DNA of 64,000 nucleotides from Callaeas wilsoni (GCA_013398955.1 VWPU01013620.1:1-64000); one strand, 5' to 3'. Counted from the stretch's first letter, positions 26,501 through 40,261 are shown. Translations and numbers: made by a program. Notes: generated from the letters alone by a model not told the origin.

Positions 26501-28779
26501 AATTAATATATACTTTATGTATTTACTCTATTTTTAAATGTAATTATGGTATCATTAATACCATTTTGCCTATCTGTCATGGCCGTACTAAGAAAGCACT
26601 TTAGTTTCCTTACTTCTTAGGCTTTTAATGCAGCAGTTTTGGTAAAAAGTTTCTGGCATGTCTGGCATGGAGCAATGTGAATTCTCTGTGGGTAGTCAGA
26701 GCAATGCCAACACTTATCCAGACTCACTGAGCTCCTTTGCAGCAGTACCCAAAGCTGTTACCACACTGGACAGTTGACCAGTATCACAATAAACCCAACA
26801 CGGGTGCAGGAGAAAACACCCCACAGCCCTGTATTGCCATGCAAAAGGTCTTCCTGCAGTACAACAAGCACCTTGCAAAAAGACCCCAGCAAGCCAAGGT
26901 GGTGATACCATCTTATGGTCACTGCAGAGCAAGAGGAGCCCTGACCCTCCTCTTTTTAGAGCAGCTCAGGGCTGTCACCACAAATTCAGATGCTTCGCAT
27001 GTGCAGGCAGAGAGCCTGGGAAGGATCTGAAGAACTGACTGCTGTAGAAAGACAAATAGCCTGTGCTGCAAGTGTCCTATGCCAGGATTTCTGTGCAAGT
27101 CTGAAAAGAAGCCCAGAAAGAGTGCAGGATTGGCTCCTGCATGAGGCCAGGGGGGATGATGGATCCATGCCACTGAGGCCAGGTAGCTCTTGCCTGCAAA
27201 CGCAGACCAAAGCCTTCCCCAAAACTTGGGTATTAAGTGCCTGCCCTGGCACGGCTGGCAAGCAGGATCCCGGTTTGGCCGCTTTCCCAGGAGTCCCAAC
27301 TTGTGCTGGGTCAAGGGGCCTCCTGACCAGTGCACACAGAGATGGAACCAGCCCCCTCTCCTCCTCTGGCTCTGGCTGGAGGGAGGGATGGCGGCTGGGC
27401 TGACAAGAGTGACTGAGCAGCAACTCCTTTTCTTGCTGGATATTCCTTTTCTTCATTGGAGCTTTTGAAATGAGCTGAAGGCAATGAAACGAAACCCAAG
27501 TACTAGCTTGACCACTCAGGAGGTCAGTTACAGGCAGGACTGGATAAAAAGAGATTTCCTTCTTGCACCAGGGAGACAAGGAGGCTGGGAAGGGTGCACC
27601 AGAAGTTAAGCACCAGCTGCATTGCATTTCCCAATGTAGAAAACCATTAAAGCAAAGAGAAAGCCCTGTACTGCAGGACTATTCCCGGCTTCTCGGGGAG
27701 GGGAAGGGCTTGATTTACCATCTGCGATCAAATAAATACAAGTGGGACAAGTGATGTCCCCCAGAACACATATCCATCTGGGAAATACACCAGTGCTTGA
27801 AAGACAAAAAGATTTGGCAAGTGATGTCTCTTCAGTATGACACAGCTTTTACTTAAAAGAAAACTAAATGAATGGGATCTTGACTCTGAAACTTGAAAGT
27901 GATTCCAGTTTACAGAGCAGCCACTTAAAAGTTGAGCTCCAAGTGCCTAAAAATAACATTTTTTTCCCTTCTTATTTATTTATTTATCATTTTTGGAAGA
28001 GCATACAAGGAGCTGTAATGCCAATGGCAGCTGACATGCAACCAGTCCTGATGGCTCTGCCTATAGTAATGAGGAGGCTGGATCGCTAGAAGAGCACCTC
28101 TAAAGGAGGATATCTATGCTGAGGGCACCATGTCCATCCTTTAGTCACCCTGGTGGCTTTTGTATGGTTTGGATGCCTGGGGTCTCTCCTGGGGTGCCAA
28201 ATCACCCCAGCGGTGCTGGGAATACCATCTCAAGCACTGGAGCCCTGTGCCAGCACACCCTGCTGCTTCCCTGCAGGCAGGTTTTTCTTCCCCCTTGCAC
28301 GAGGGAGTAAATTCTTGTATCTGAAGCCTTATCAGACCTGCCAGTGCTTTGCTTATTAGTACTAAGAGGCTTGTGAGTCTTAAATCAGTGATCCTATTAG
28401 TGGGATCAATATTAGGAACCTGTAGGAATCCTGTTCCCTCTTGGGGCTGCCAAGTTCAAGGCGCAGAAATCACTGACTTTCCTTTTGGTTTTTGGTTGGC
28501 CTGGCCAAGATGAAGTGAAGTTCTGCTGACCGACCAAATGATGGCCGGTTCAGGAGTGCACGGCTTTTCCTCCTCTGTCACCACAGAGGAGGCTCCACGA
28601 GTGTGTGATGCTCCCGGCTGCAGGGAGTGGGTTTGAGCACCAGAGCGACCCTTTGAGAGCTTTGGGGAGAGGTGGTGAGGGATGTCTCCAAACGAGAGGA
28701 AGGCTGGGCAGCTTTCCCAGCTGGTGTGTGCCTAGAAAGCTTGTGGTGCTCCCGACCTGTGGTGCTCCTCTTTGAAGCC
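23546..28779. other. Intergenic sequence, no supported gene
   Basis: Mixed composition with GC-richer stretches at 23.6-24.8 kb and 25.4-28.4 kb. Several overlapping frames of 60-213 codons occur on both strands, but none shows a recognisable domain, consistent exon structure or family similarity. An AT-rich patch lies at about 24.88-24.95 kb. An old retroviral remnant around 25.1-25.9 kb was considered and not supported. Confidence 0.6.
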
Positions 28780-29300
28780 AGCAAGAGGCAGAACGGGCCA
28801 GAGGAGAGAGGCGCCGGTGGAGCTCAAAGCCCGGCTGCTGCAGCTCTCCCAGAGTCACGGTCCCAGCCCTCTGCGGGAGCACCGAGCTGCTCCACGGCAA
28901 AAGCCTCCTGTCCCGCTGCAGCCGGAGCCCGCAGCCCCCCGGCCCTCGGCAGCCACGGCAAAAGCCTCCTGTCCCGCTGCAGCCGCAGCCCCCGGCCCCC
29001 GGCTCTGCCGTCCGTGGCGGCCCGGGCGGGTGGCGGCGGGCCCGGGCCGCGGTCGGCAGGTGGCGGTGCGGGATAAGGCCGGGCCCGCGGGCAGGGAGCG
29101 GCCCTGTTGATCCCGCTGTGCCCCGAGCCCGCCGGAGCCTGCCCGCTGAGCTGCTTCCCGGGGCACCACAGCCTCGGGCGCCTCGGAGCGCGGAGGGACC
29201 CCCGGAGGGAGCCTCGCGGGCAGTGGGAGCCTCGGCCCCTGCCGGCATCAGCCGCCTTGGCCGGGGACGAAGTTACACAGGAGGATCTGCCCTGGCAGCC
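28780..29300. promoter_or_regulatory. Isolated CpG island
   Basis: About 520 bases of dense CpG and GC stand alone about 5 kb past the end of ZFX and 14 kb before the next gene. Composition resembles the promoter islands at 1-281 and 43.25-44.4 kb. Frames of over 200 codons here reflect high GC, not coding. A donor-like AAG|GTGAGG occurs at 29500/29501, so an unannotated + strand transcript could begin here. The CpG richness is visible; promoter activity is inferred. Confidence 0.45.
28892..28985 (+). repeat. Two-copy direct repeat inside the CpG island
   Basis: A segment beginning CCACGGCAAAAGCCTCCTGT occurs at 28892 and again at 28953, a period of 61 bases. About 33 bases match exactly, and the remainder of the unit is a looser GC-rich match. 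Confidence 0.9.
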
Positions 29301-29509
29301 GGGGGAGGGGCACCTGCCCCAAACTTCTTGCTCACATTCAGTGTGACTGTCCTGCCTAACCTCTGGAGCCGGACAAAACCCAAAAATGCCTATACTGTGG
29401 GCCATGGCAGTGGGCGAGGAGACCAGAACACCATCCTGTGGGAAAGCAAGCTCAAACCCGAGCCGCCCATTCCTCCGAGAGGGATGTTGCTTAAAGCAAG
29501 GTGAGGACG

Positions 29510-29830
29510 GCATTATACATTGTCTCCCTCACGCAGGCAAATTCGTTCGCCACAGCTACTGTTGTTACAGCGAATACCAAAGGAATTAATGATTCATCGC
29601 TTAATTTCCTCTTCCCCTCCTCCCTCCACCTTGCTTTTGCTTTAATAAACTGGTCTGGAGCCAACTGCAGCATCAGGTTAATAATGACTTTAAGCACCAT
29701 TTATGCTGCTATCGTGGCAATTTAAATTGTCACTTTCTATTAAAAGGTCTAACTCCAAATGGGTTTAGTTGAAAGCATTGGCACTGACAGTGCAATTAAA
29801 TAACGAAACTCTTTTCTTGGGATGTCAGTG
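29510..29830. other. Candidate conserved non-coding element
   Basis: Just after the isolated CpG island comes a CpG-poor, AT-rich block with homeodomain-type motifs (ATTAATGATT and TTAATT near 29586-29610, several TAAT and ATTTAAAT words). It has no coding frame of note. The texture is that of a developmental enhancer, but this is inference from composition only. Confidence 0.25.
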
Positions 29831-32800
29831 CAAACACATTTTAAATAGGGGGGTCAGAAGCACCTAGCTAATTTAAACTACAGTATAGCTTTCTCGTGAA
29901 GAATAATACCTGATGCAGGGAATTTTTTTCCATGCTATGTGACAGTTTTCATTGTGATTGTAAGAGACTTAAAGAAGTGATGTGCCAAAGGAGTCCAGCA
30001 GCCTTTGAAAACCTCTTGCCTTCACGATAAACGTGGGCAGTGCTGCATAAGGAAAAGCCATCATTTTTCAGCAGATATACGTGAAAAGATATCCATCTTA
30101 AAGGACTCTGATTTACAATCTTGATTTTCTCCAGACAGTTTGTAAGAACAAATTACTTTACTGGGCATCCTTCTGATCCTTTGTCTCTAGCTTTACTGCT
30201 TATCTTTCAGAAGCATACTGTGTATGGTGCACCTTGCATGTCTCACATTCTTTTTATCTGTGGCTCTGGAGTCATTTATAAACCGTGTTGTTCTGTGGGA
30301 AAATACGCTCCTGTGTATAGGATTTTTACAGCTTACCTGTAAAAATCACATCCAGTTCCTCAGCTGGCTGCAAAACTAAAGCTTTTTATTTGCAAGCTCT
30401 GTGTAGCAGCTGCAGTTCCAGTGCCAGGCTGTCCAGCCAACTCCTCCTTTGCTCCTGCTCTGCCTCAGCTCTGCCTTCTCTCTGGGTCGGGCCCTTTCCT
30501 CCTGCACAGGACACGGGCTGGTCCTCCTTTACCAAACACCTCCTGATCTTCAACTCGACCCCACACGTTAAGCTGTTTATTTTTTTGGTACCAAATTAAA
30601 ATCCTTTTGCTGCAAAAGGGAGACTGTACCACTATTTAATGTGTAGAAGGTGTTTAACATCCTATTCAAATGACCTAGCATGAATATTATAAATCACAGC
30701 ATCACAAAAAGATGCTTGCTCAGCTTGTGTTGATTTTCCTTGTTCCTACAGAAGAGGCAGCCGGAAAGCACGGCCCTTTGCTAGACATCAGACAGAATAA
30801 CATAACTGTGATTCTCAGTGTCTATGCCTTAAACAGGAAGTTAAGAAATACCAGAACAGCTTTAATGATTTGTGTTTTAATTTTAACAGCTTTAAAGATT
30901 CTCCAGTACATGACAGTGTCCCTTATGTTATGACTACTATGGTTTTTCTGAAGTGCATTGCATGTGCTGGGAATAAATGAGTGATTGCTTATCACATTTA
31001 AGCTCCTCCGTCCCATTCTCAGTTGCTACAGTTATTGCTCTGAAGGACACAGACACATATCTTGAGATAAGCATTCCTAGGATGGCTAAGGATATGATAT
31101 TTATGTCTACACAACTGCATTTCTAGCTACAGAGAACTCCACTTTTTACCACTTCCCTGAAAAGAAAAAATGCAGTGCCAGGTTGATTTATGGCTGGCCC
31201 TTAAGAAAATAATATGCAAGAGAATAGGATCAAAAGCCAATTTCTTTACAGAATTATGCATGTTATTCTGTTGGTTTTTTGGGCTTTTTTAAGAAAAGCA
31301 GAACAAGAAGAAAAATGTACTGGTATTCTGAGGAATGAAAGAAAGGAATGAAGAAAGTTGCAGAAGTGAATCGAGAGTACATGCTGTCAGAACTTTTTAC
31401 TTAATAATTTTGTGATCATAAACGGCACTTATTTGTTTAAATGAAAACTTTTCCTGAGAACAACCCTGTTTTCCAGTTTCAGTGGAGCTCACATTCTGTG
31501 CAATGCCTGAACCCTGCCTCTCTCTAATATTTGTCTTCTGGTTTTTCTGTCTTCAACCTTGCTGCACACCTGGAGCAACCTGCTCTCAGTGCCCCTGCCC
31601 TGAGCAGAGGAGCGGGAGAGGTGCTCTCTGAGGGTGCTGTCTGTGCTCAAAAGTCCTCCGCCAGTCTGTAATTCTGTGAAATCCAGCATGACAAGGAGGT
31701 GTTTCTCCAAGGCAACATCAGTTGCCGTTGCCTGGGTGTCCTGCACGTGGGTGATGGGGCTGGGCAGAGAACTGGCACTGGCGCATGAAAGCACCGAGTG
31801 TCCTGGGCACAGGCTTGGTTTTGACCTCCTGAAGTGGTTGCTGATTCCGTTTCCTCAGGGGAGCACTCATCTCCGCACAGTTTTGTACAGGGCAATAGAT
31901 TTGTAGTGGGATAGAAACAGCTTCCACAAAGGCCACCAGTGGCAGTGGGAACTGCTGGAAAAGCGAGGAAAGGCAAAGCAGACACCCCTTGTTCCAGAAC
32001 TGCAAGGACCAGGAGTACATGTGTGCGTTTGGGAACCATGCTGAGGATGTAACAGTGCTGTGCTCTATGTCTATTTTTAAACATGAGGCATTATACATGG
32101 CTTTTAAAAAGGAAATAGGTTTGTCAAGTGTTGCAAAAATAGCCAAGAATTATTAAAAGTATGCTTTTGGTTTGAATACAATTTCTCCAGTATTCTAGTT
32201 TATTGGACTAAGCTGATAAAAGCCTACTTTAGACAACTGTGAGATTTAAATACATACACATATATATATGTACATGTATATATACCCCTTTTACTGTATT
32301 CTGTTAATTTTTTGGTGGTGTGTGTTTGTTTTTCTTTAGGACATAGATCACATTTTCAATATTTTCTGGATAAAAATATCTTTTAAAATTGGACTTCCAT
32401 TTTGAGCAAAAGCTGAGATTTTTGCAAAAAATAAGACTTCAAGAAAAATTTGAATTATTAAAATAATTTAATACTTAAATACCAAGTATTGTGAGGCTTC
32501 TGTTTTTTCTACAGAGATAACAGTGTGGCTTTTTGCAAGCATTTCACTGAATAAGTTTTACTGCCATGAATGTTTTCACTCATAGTAAACTCCAAGCAAC
32601 TGTTGTCAAATGTTTATACAAATTACTTTCTGGACATGCAAATGTTTGCACTGCAGAAATTGGCCCCTAAGTATTACCTGTCAGTCAGACAAGATAATAA
32701 TTTTCTATCATGAGACTTGAACACCTCCTCCCTACCCCTAAATACACAGCTCAACATTCAGGGGGAACTTGTTCAAATTCTTGCTTCCACTTACAAAGTC

Positions 32801-33831
32801 AAAATGAATTGGTGGGAAGTAAATATCAGAGAAACTGTAAACTGATTAGGTAGAATTGAGAGAGAGAGGGAAAAGAAACAAAGGGCATCAGAGGAATTTT
32901 TCTCTGAAAATTATTATGCAGGAATGACAGTTCTGAACCAGGACAGATACCATATTATTCAGCTGTCAGCAAGGGCTGAAAGATGCTGGGGGAGCTGTGA
33001 TAGTTGCTATATGAAGGTGCTAGTCAACTTGTCAGATGCTAGAAAAGAGGAAATTGGTGGCAAGAGGAGATAATAGAAGAGGCAAGTGGAGATAAATCAG
33101 AGAGATGTTAGACTAAGGGAGAGATAACAGATGCTGCCATGGGAACCGCCAAGCAGGAGTAGAAAAGCTGGCTTGGGTCTCAGATAGACCACACACCCTG
33201 CAACTTACACATTAACATGAACAATGTATCTCGTAAAACAAAAATATATTCTAAGAAGATAACAAAATGATGAGGGGATGAGAGAAATAGGCTATCAGAA
33301 ATGCAAGAAGTATCTGGAAATATTTAATGAATTTGTCAAGACAAGAGAAAGATGTGTTGAAAAGGTCTCTCTGTGGTCTAGCTCATAGTATGTTAAAATT
33401 GCTTCTGCCTTTTGAGCTTTGTTGCAGTCAAAAAGCTGCCTAAGGTTATGTGTGAGCCGTGTCATTGACACACCGCTGTCTCTGATGGTTCTTGCATCTG
33501 AAAGCTTTCCTGTTTTTTCCCAGTTTTCTCAAGTCAGGTTAATAAAATTTTCTCTTCCTACAATTTTGCCTCACTAGGATGCAAAACATCTGTTTTTCTT
33601 TCTCTTTCCTATTTTTTAAAACAATCTCTTTATAATGATCTTTGTTCCGTCAGAAACTCTGCAATATATCTATTGCATGTCCTGAGAGGATGAAATGTAA
33701 GAGGAATAAGTAACAGCTGTTTTGAAAATAGTTCAAGAAATAGGGAGAAAGTGCCCAGCAGTGCGGTTCCTAGTGGCTCTAAATCATCTCCTTCCTTCCT
33801 GAAACAGATGCTGATGAAATTCACCTTGATC
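29831..33831. other. Intergenic sequence, no supported gene
   Basis: AT-rich to average sequence with no recognisable exon or RNA gene. It includes an alternating TA/CA stretch at about 32251-32285. No transposon is clear. Confidence 0.6.
32251..32285. repeat. TA/CA-rich alternating microsatellite
   Basis: An alternating purine-pyrimidine stretch of ATAC, ACAT and TATATA words. It is short and imperfect. Confidence 0.8.
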
Positions 33832-34170
33832 CAGTATGTGCATTTGCATTGGGAGAGTGGTGTCCCGAGACAGGCGTGAAAAGAGGCTTTGCTGGTGCTC
33901 AGACAGGGTGGGCATCTGGGATATGCTGCTGCAGTTGTCCTCACTCCTGCAGAAATGCCATGGAAATCAGCTTGCTGGCTTCAGAGCAGCCTGTACAGAT
34001 NCAGTATGTGCATTTGCACAGGGAGAGTGGTGTCCCGAGACAGGCGTGAAAAGAGGCTTTGCTGGTGCTCAGATGGGGTGGGCATCTGGGATATGCTGCT
34101 GCAGTTGTCCTCACTCCTGCAGAAATGCCATGGAAATCAGCTTGCTGGCTTCAGAGCAGCCTGTACAGAT
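33832..34170 (+). repeat. 169-bp direct duplication split by a single N
   Basis: Bases 33832-34000 and 34002-34170 are nearly identical over 169 bases, differing at about four positions (near 33849 and 33903 in copy one). The only ambiguous base in the window, N at 34001, sits exactly between the copies. The placement suggests an assembly join where two versions of the same segment were laid end to end rather than a real tandem duplication. Frames through it are not coding. Confidence 0.95.
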
Positions 34171-37100
34171 GGGGCTGGTCTCCCACTAAGTGTCAGCTGC
34201 TGGCTGTGGGTGAGAGCCCAGAGCAAGCCCTGCACACTCGAGGTCCCAGTTCTCACTAAAAACATCCCTCAGATCTCTCCTTCTTCAGCCCCAGCCTTCC
34301 TTACAGAGGGAGCAGAAGTGGGATGTACAAGCTGTACCCAAGCCAAAGGTGAGTCACCTCAACGTATCTTTGTTGCCCCAGTCTTCCACCAGGTGTGGAC
34401 CTTCTGGCAATGCAGGAGTGCCAAAAATCTGACATCTTGAGCTGGAATTTCTCTTTCAGCTTGAAAGACATAATTAGGACCTTCCAATCTGTCTATTGAA
34501 AGATACTGCTTTTGCTGTCCTCTGGGAAGACAGGCTCCGAGTTTCACCTAATGAAATGAGTATTGAGCCTTTGCCAAAGAAACCCCTTACACCAGGGGTT
34601 ACACCAGGTATGATGTCCTGAAAGTCCTGCTCTGCAGACTTCTGCAGATTGGAGCCCGAATCCAGAGTCACTCAGGAGCCTGTGTCTCCATTGAGGATGA
34701 CTGTGGTGTGTGCCTACATGTTTACTCCAGATGGAAGAGGATGACAAATTAACACTTTGAAGTAAGTAGGATGAATGTGTGCCAGGAGTAGAAGAAAACT
34801 GCACTCAGATAAATCAAGATAAGTACATAGTAGATGACAATACTCATTAGAACCCTATTCCACTTCAAATTGCTTTTCATCTCTGGCAGGTCTTTGCAAA
34901 TTTGCTTAATTTGTAATCTTCCATATCAATGGGTCTTGAGAATTAATGCTGTCAGTAGTATGTCAGTGCTGCTTAGGCAGAGCTGCATTAGGAGAAGGTG
35001 GCATTTTTGCAGCATATTTTCTTGAAGCATAAGAAAGGAAGCCTGGCTATCAGATTCCGCTCAAAGGTTTGAGGGGGCAGAAGTGCAGAGAAAATGAAAC
35101 TTCTAAGTATAAATATATGTTCACTATATAATGCTCTTCGTTTATTTTTTAAGGCTGATGTGAACTTATTCTAAGAATTATTTGGTGACGACTTTTTATA
35201 TTACTCCAGACTCCATTTTGCTCTTTGGACAGTCACAAATTTATAGCTGTACCCCCTGACAGCTGCTAAGATGATGTGACAGCTGCTGATAGGATGTGAT
35301 TATTTTTAGTAGTTTATGGCTCATTGTGCTCAAGGAGTAAGCTGATCTGAACCAGTCTTTTGGCTAATACAAATGCCAGATAATAGAGCTATCCAGCCTC
35401 TTTCTGCAAACGAGGCCTTTAACATTATACTTTGGAATAAATCATAACATTTCTGCTCAGCAAAGACAAACATTTGAATTTGGTTGCCACTTTTTAAAGT
35501 ATTATTGCAAAATGATAAAATTCCAAATAGCGTAAGCATCAGAAGAATTCACTTGTCTATTTGTGCGATAATTGAGAAACATTAATGTTTCTTGTCCTCC
35601 AGCATCCATCTCTGGAGGGACCCTTTCCTGCAGGCAAGTGCACTTCTGCCATCCCACAGATGAAAAAGCTCAGACTCAGACTGTTTGACTTCTAAAATAG
35701 TTCTCGCCAAAACTAAACAGATATCACAGCTATTGTGAATCTCCTTCGCTGTATTCTCAAGACCCCTATTTCTGTCCAAATGAAAATACAATGGAAACAA
35801 AACATTTTAAGAGAACAGTATCATGAACCCTCAGAGTGCTACAGGTTATTCATTATCAAAGCAACACCAGCACAACGTGAGTAGCTGTTTTATACTGAAA
35901 ATCACAAAAAATGGCCATTCCCTTGGGAAGGACCCAATTGCTTTCTTCAATGCCTTGTTTTCCTCTGGCAGCCTGAGCTGCTCCTGCCTGTCTCTGTGAG
36001 CTGGGGGAGAGTCAGTGAAAGCCCTGGAGGTGACAGTGCAGGTATGCCAGACACACCAGCCCCAGGAGGGAAAACACCTCACAGGTTGCCACAGGTTGTC
36101 AGAGTTTGCAAAAACATCCAGGGTTGCACAGAAGAAGGCTACAGGGTCTTTTGCAAGTTAGTGTTTCGGGGTTTTTTTTTCCTTTTCTGCAGAACCACAA
36201 ACAATTTAGCAAGTTTGTAAGTCCTTGGGCAGGGGCATCCCCTGCCTCAAGGCAAGAGCTGCCCCTGGATTTGCAGTTCTATGTCTGGGGCACATTTCCT
36301 CAACACACATGGACCAGAGGCACGAAAACAGGGTGATGCACTAGAGACAGCCATGCAGCCTTTCTCTTGCTGACAAGTTTCATAGTTTTCTGGTTTACTG
36401 TGACTTCTGTGTTATTTCATAACATCCCAGACCATGCAGCTTTCCCTGCACACTTCAGGTATTTGTCTGAAACTTCCAGTCTTCATCTGCAGACAGTGCA
36501 TCTTTGAGCTGTTACAAATGTGTGCCTAAGGTTTATTTGAAGTATAATTTTGTGCTTTTTCTTCAGCCAAACTCTGCTCCAGATGTTCTTGCTTCTCTAC
36601 CAAACTTATTCACCTCTCCATTTGGCTGATTGTATATGTACTACAGGACAAAAATTCGAAAATGAATGCGGTTGCTTGTGCTTTTATTTCACCTTCACAG
36701 TTCACTGCAAACTCAGACACTGCCTGTGGCTTTCAGTGTTATCTAAACCATGAATTGTACATGCATGTAGTGAGAGCTATAGCATTGAGGTAGCTTTCAA
36801 ACAGCAACAAACTGGAAACATCCTTTTTCCTGACTGTAACTTTCAAAATAAAATTTCCATTAATTACTTAGAAGGGAAAAAACAAAAAGTAGGAGCTTCA
36901 GTTTTTTCCACAAGCTGTGTTTATAAAAAGGTAAAAAGTACAGTTTCAGGCTGTAGCACTGATTTGGTAGGTAGACAGTGCAGTATTTCACCCATGCCCA
37001 GGCTGCAGGCACAGGCAGTCTCACTGCCATGGTGACTAAAGCCCACGCTGACAATATTTTCCATTCATACGTGTGTGCTCTTTTCTCCTTGCTTGCTGGT

Positions 37101-40100
37101 GAGTGCTCTGCTTGCTCCACAAAACAGTATACCCCTAGCTCTGGAGCATGTTGTGTTTTGGGTTTTAAATTATATTACTATATTTTCATCATATTATTAC
37201 ATTACAGTTTCACAGTTGTATGTGCATGTTCTGGTTTTGGGTTTGTTTTTTTTTTCCTTCCCAGTAATAGCAATGCAGAAGGAGCAGAAAACATTTCTGT
37301 CATGTTATGACCTGTTGGAAGAAATGCATGATGTGTCCTGCCCAGCACGGTGACTGTTGTGAAAAGAGCAGTCTGAGTCATAAAGGGCAGAGTCCCTGAG
37401 ACGCCCCAGTCAGATTAACATCAGTAACTTCTGAAGAGACCCCTGCTCTCCCCTCCAGGAAACTGCTGTAAAACATCATCTCCAGCATGGTTTTGGCTCT
37501 GCAAACCCTATTCCAGAAAGAGGTCCTTAGCTTTTCTTAAGGTCCAGTGTCCTGAACAGAGCAGAAAAGCAGAAACTTCCATTTAAAATTAAAAAAAAAA
37601 AAAAAAAATCAGTGACTTTGTGTGTAATTTCCTCACTTCGAAGCACTGTGTTTTTATTTACATTACTTTTTTATTTTAATGATTTTCAAAATGTTTCATA
37701 TTTCAAAATTTGCTTTAAAAAGCAGATGGAAAACAACTCCTGTAGGAAATGTCAAGCTGAAATGTTTTTACATAAACCAAAGTTACAAAATAGCTTCCTG
37801 ACAATAAATCTTTTAAAAATCACCCCTCTTATCAGAAGCCTCCCTTCAGATGAACTGGCATTTTTGACACAAAACCTCAAAATTCTTGACATCCCTCCTC
37901 TGGAAGTTGGGGGTTATAAATCAGGACTGGAAAGGAAAAATCTACAGAAATTCACCCTAAAGACAGAACTTCTTAATCCTTATCTATTCCTTTTGATGCT
38001 CAAGATCTGTGAGGTTTGTCTTTGCCCATCAGTGCCCTTGGACACATATGAGATGCTCTCAGAGTGGCATTTACTTGGTCCTTAAGGCATATTTGTCTTC
38101 CTGCTCATCAACACTCCCTTGGGCAAAAACTTCTTCCATTGCTGAAAAGCTCTGCAATCAAATATGTGTACTTTATCAGAGCAATGGCAGGGAAAATGCA
38201 CTCCCTGCCTCTCCTCTCCCTCAGGATGCTGATTGTTGGCTACCCCCCTTACCACCAGTCTGGGGTCCTAATTTTATAAGGTTCTTTCAGCTCTTTGTTC
38301 TACTATGAAGTACTGTGAATTTCCTTTCCGTTATTCTAGTGACACAGGCAATTGCTCCTCAGTTACTTTAAAAGGGTAAGACAGGGCAAATAATTACTCA
38401 TATCTGAAGGAAAGTGTAACGATACATTAAAAAATTAATAGTTTCATTCTGTCTCTGTATTTCTCCCCTTTATTGACTGCCAGAAACTTACCTGCTACTT
38501 TGGGAGTAAGATACAATCAAACCTGTTAGCTTCAGATTTAATGAAAGCCTCTGTCTTTTCTCTTTTATTGCTTCTGTACCGATAAGAGTCTTTGTCTAAG
38601 CTTTCTTCTTAAGAGCATGAAAGCTTCTGGCATACCTGATATTCTTTTTAAGGTAGAAATCTGTCCATCTGAATAAGCACTAAAATTACAATTCAGTTTT
38701 GTTATCTTAATTTACTTCATTGTAGCAACTGTATTTACTTATTTTTATAGTTGCTGTCATGATCCAGATAACAAGTAAATCCCCTTATTAACTACCTTTA
38801 TGGTGATATAGACATTCTTTTCTTAAATTAATGAGCCACCTTTCCTGAAATGGGTAGTTTATTACTGGTGGTTGGTGAAAAATCAACAGATTTATAGTGG
38901 AAAAGGCTGACTTGCGTGTAGGTCCAACTGTATATTATGCTATAGCTGAAAAACAGGATTTAATTTAATTATTAAACATGTACATTCCTTTGAAATCTGA
39001 ACAACTTTAGCTGACTCTTCTTATCTGGTTCTTATTTGGTTCTTATCTGGTTCTTATCTGGGTATCCAAACTCGTGAGAAATGTGATGTCCAGTCCCCTA
39101 TAGCACTGAAAATCGATAACTTATTTTTCTAACACAAATTTGTCCTGTTAGCTTGAACTCTGATGACCACAGTTTCCTCCTCAGGACAAAATTTAAAAAG
39201 TTGATTTTCCTTCCCTGTAATTTCACCCAATTCCTCTGAATTTTCACCTAGTGCTTCATGCTTTACTAAAGCATAGCTTTGTCTTGGCAGAGCTCACAGA
39301 GTGAATCTAAATTTCTGCTAAAGGGAACTGGAGATACCTCTCTTCCTGAGAGGGAATGAATTAAGTCTAGGTTTTGGCATTATTTCAAATCATCAGTTAG
39401 TTTTATTTTTCCATTCATCTTTCATTTTTTCTTTCCTTTCTGTGAATGTTCCTTTTTCCTTATATTTATTTGTTTTTGCCTTCTGTCAATCACAGAGAAA
39501 AATGAATGAAAACCAGTTGCTTTCATTTGTATTGAAATATTAACCCAAGTGTAAAGACCCCTTTACACAAGTTTTTGCTGACATGATGAGTTTCTTGTAT
39601 CAGTATAGATCACATCCTTTCATATAAGCAGAGTTGCAAGTACCTTTATAGTGCTCCCTGTGTCCACACTCTAGCAGAGGTACTGTTGAAGCTCTACCTC
39701 CTTTTTCATGAAATTAGTGTACAAATGCAGCATTTCAAATCCAGCAACAGCACTTAAAAGGGTAATTACCTCTCCCATTAATGAGTGTTAGGCTCTTTCT
39801 GGGATGATTCAGTTTACCACTCTGTATCGGTTAGCCTCCAAATTGTCTTAAGCAAATGCAGTGGGAGGAGGTTAAATCAGTTCAAATCGTTCATGTCTGT
39901 CAAACTGGCTGATTTATCTCTGTGATTGGAGGTCCATGACCAGAACTGTCAGCAGAAGAGAATCAGGAAGGCGTAGTAACCTTTCTTTCTGGCACGTCTG
40001 GAGTATGTTCATCTACAACTCAAATCCTTTACTTTGTACAACTGAACCTGAAACGCCTACCTTGCTTTTTAACCTCACTTAGCAAATGCAGCTGCTCCAC

Positions 40101-40261
40101 ATATTGGTATCTGTCCCTGGAGTTCAAAGTTGCTGGGACCCTTTCAGAACCAGCTGGAATCTTCTCCAGGCAATGTACGTTTTCACTGACTAAAGGAATG
40201 TAAGGGTCTTGAAGTTTGTGTACCCTGCCAGGAGGTGAGTTAACCTCGACTCAGAACTGTT
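34171..40261. other. Intergenic sequence, no supported gene
   Basis: AT-rich sequence with many short frames and no recognisable product. It includes a poly-A run at about 37592-37608 and the 11-base tandem repeat at 39018. Parts of 38.4-39.9 kb are AT-rich with TAAT words and could hold regulatory elements, but no specific claim is supported. Confidence 0.55.
39018..39061 (+). repeat. Four-unit 11-bp tandem repeat
   Basis: The unit TTCTTATCTGG is repeated four times with one T-for-C change in the second unit. Confidence 0.95.

Noticed and set aside
26919..27627. Minus-strand frames of 138 and 213 codons
   Set aside because: No domain, no splice logic and no similarity I can recognise. Both strands are open in the same interval, typical of chance frames in GC-richer DNA.
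28550..29513. Frames of over 220 codons on the minus strand at the orphan CpG island
   Set aside because: High GC removes stop codons by chance. All frames are low-complexity Ala/Gly/Arg/Pro with overlapping competitors on both strands.
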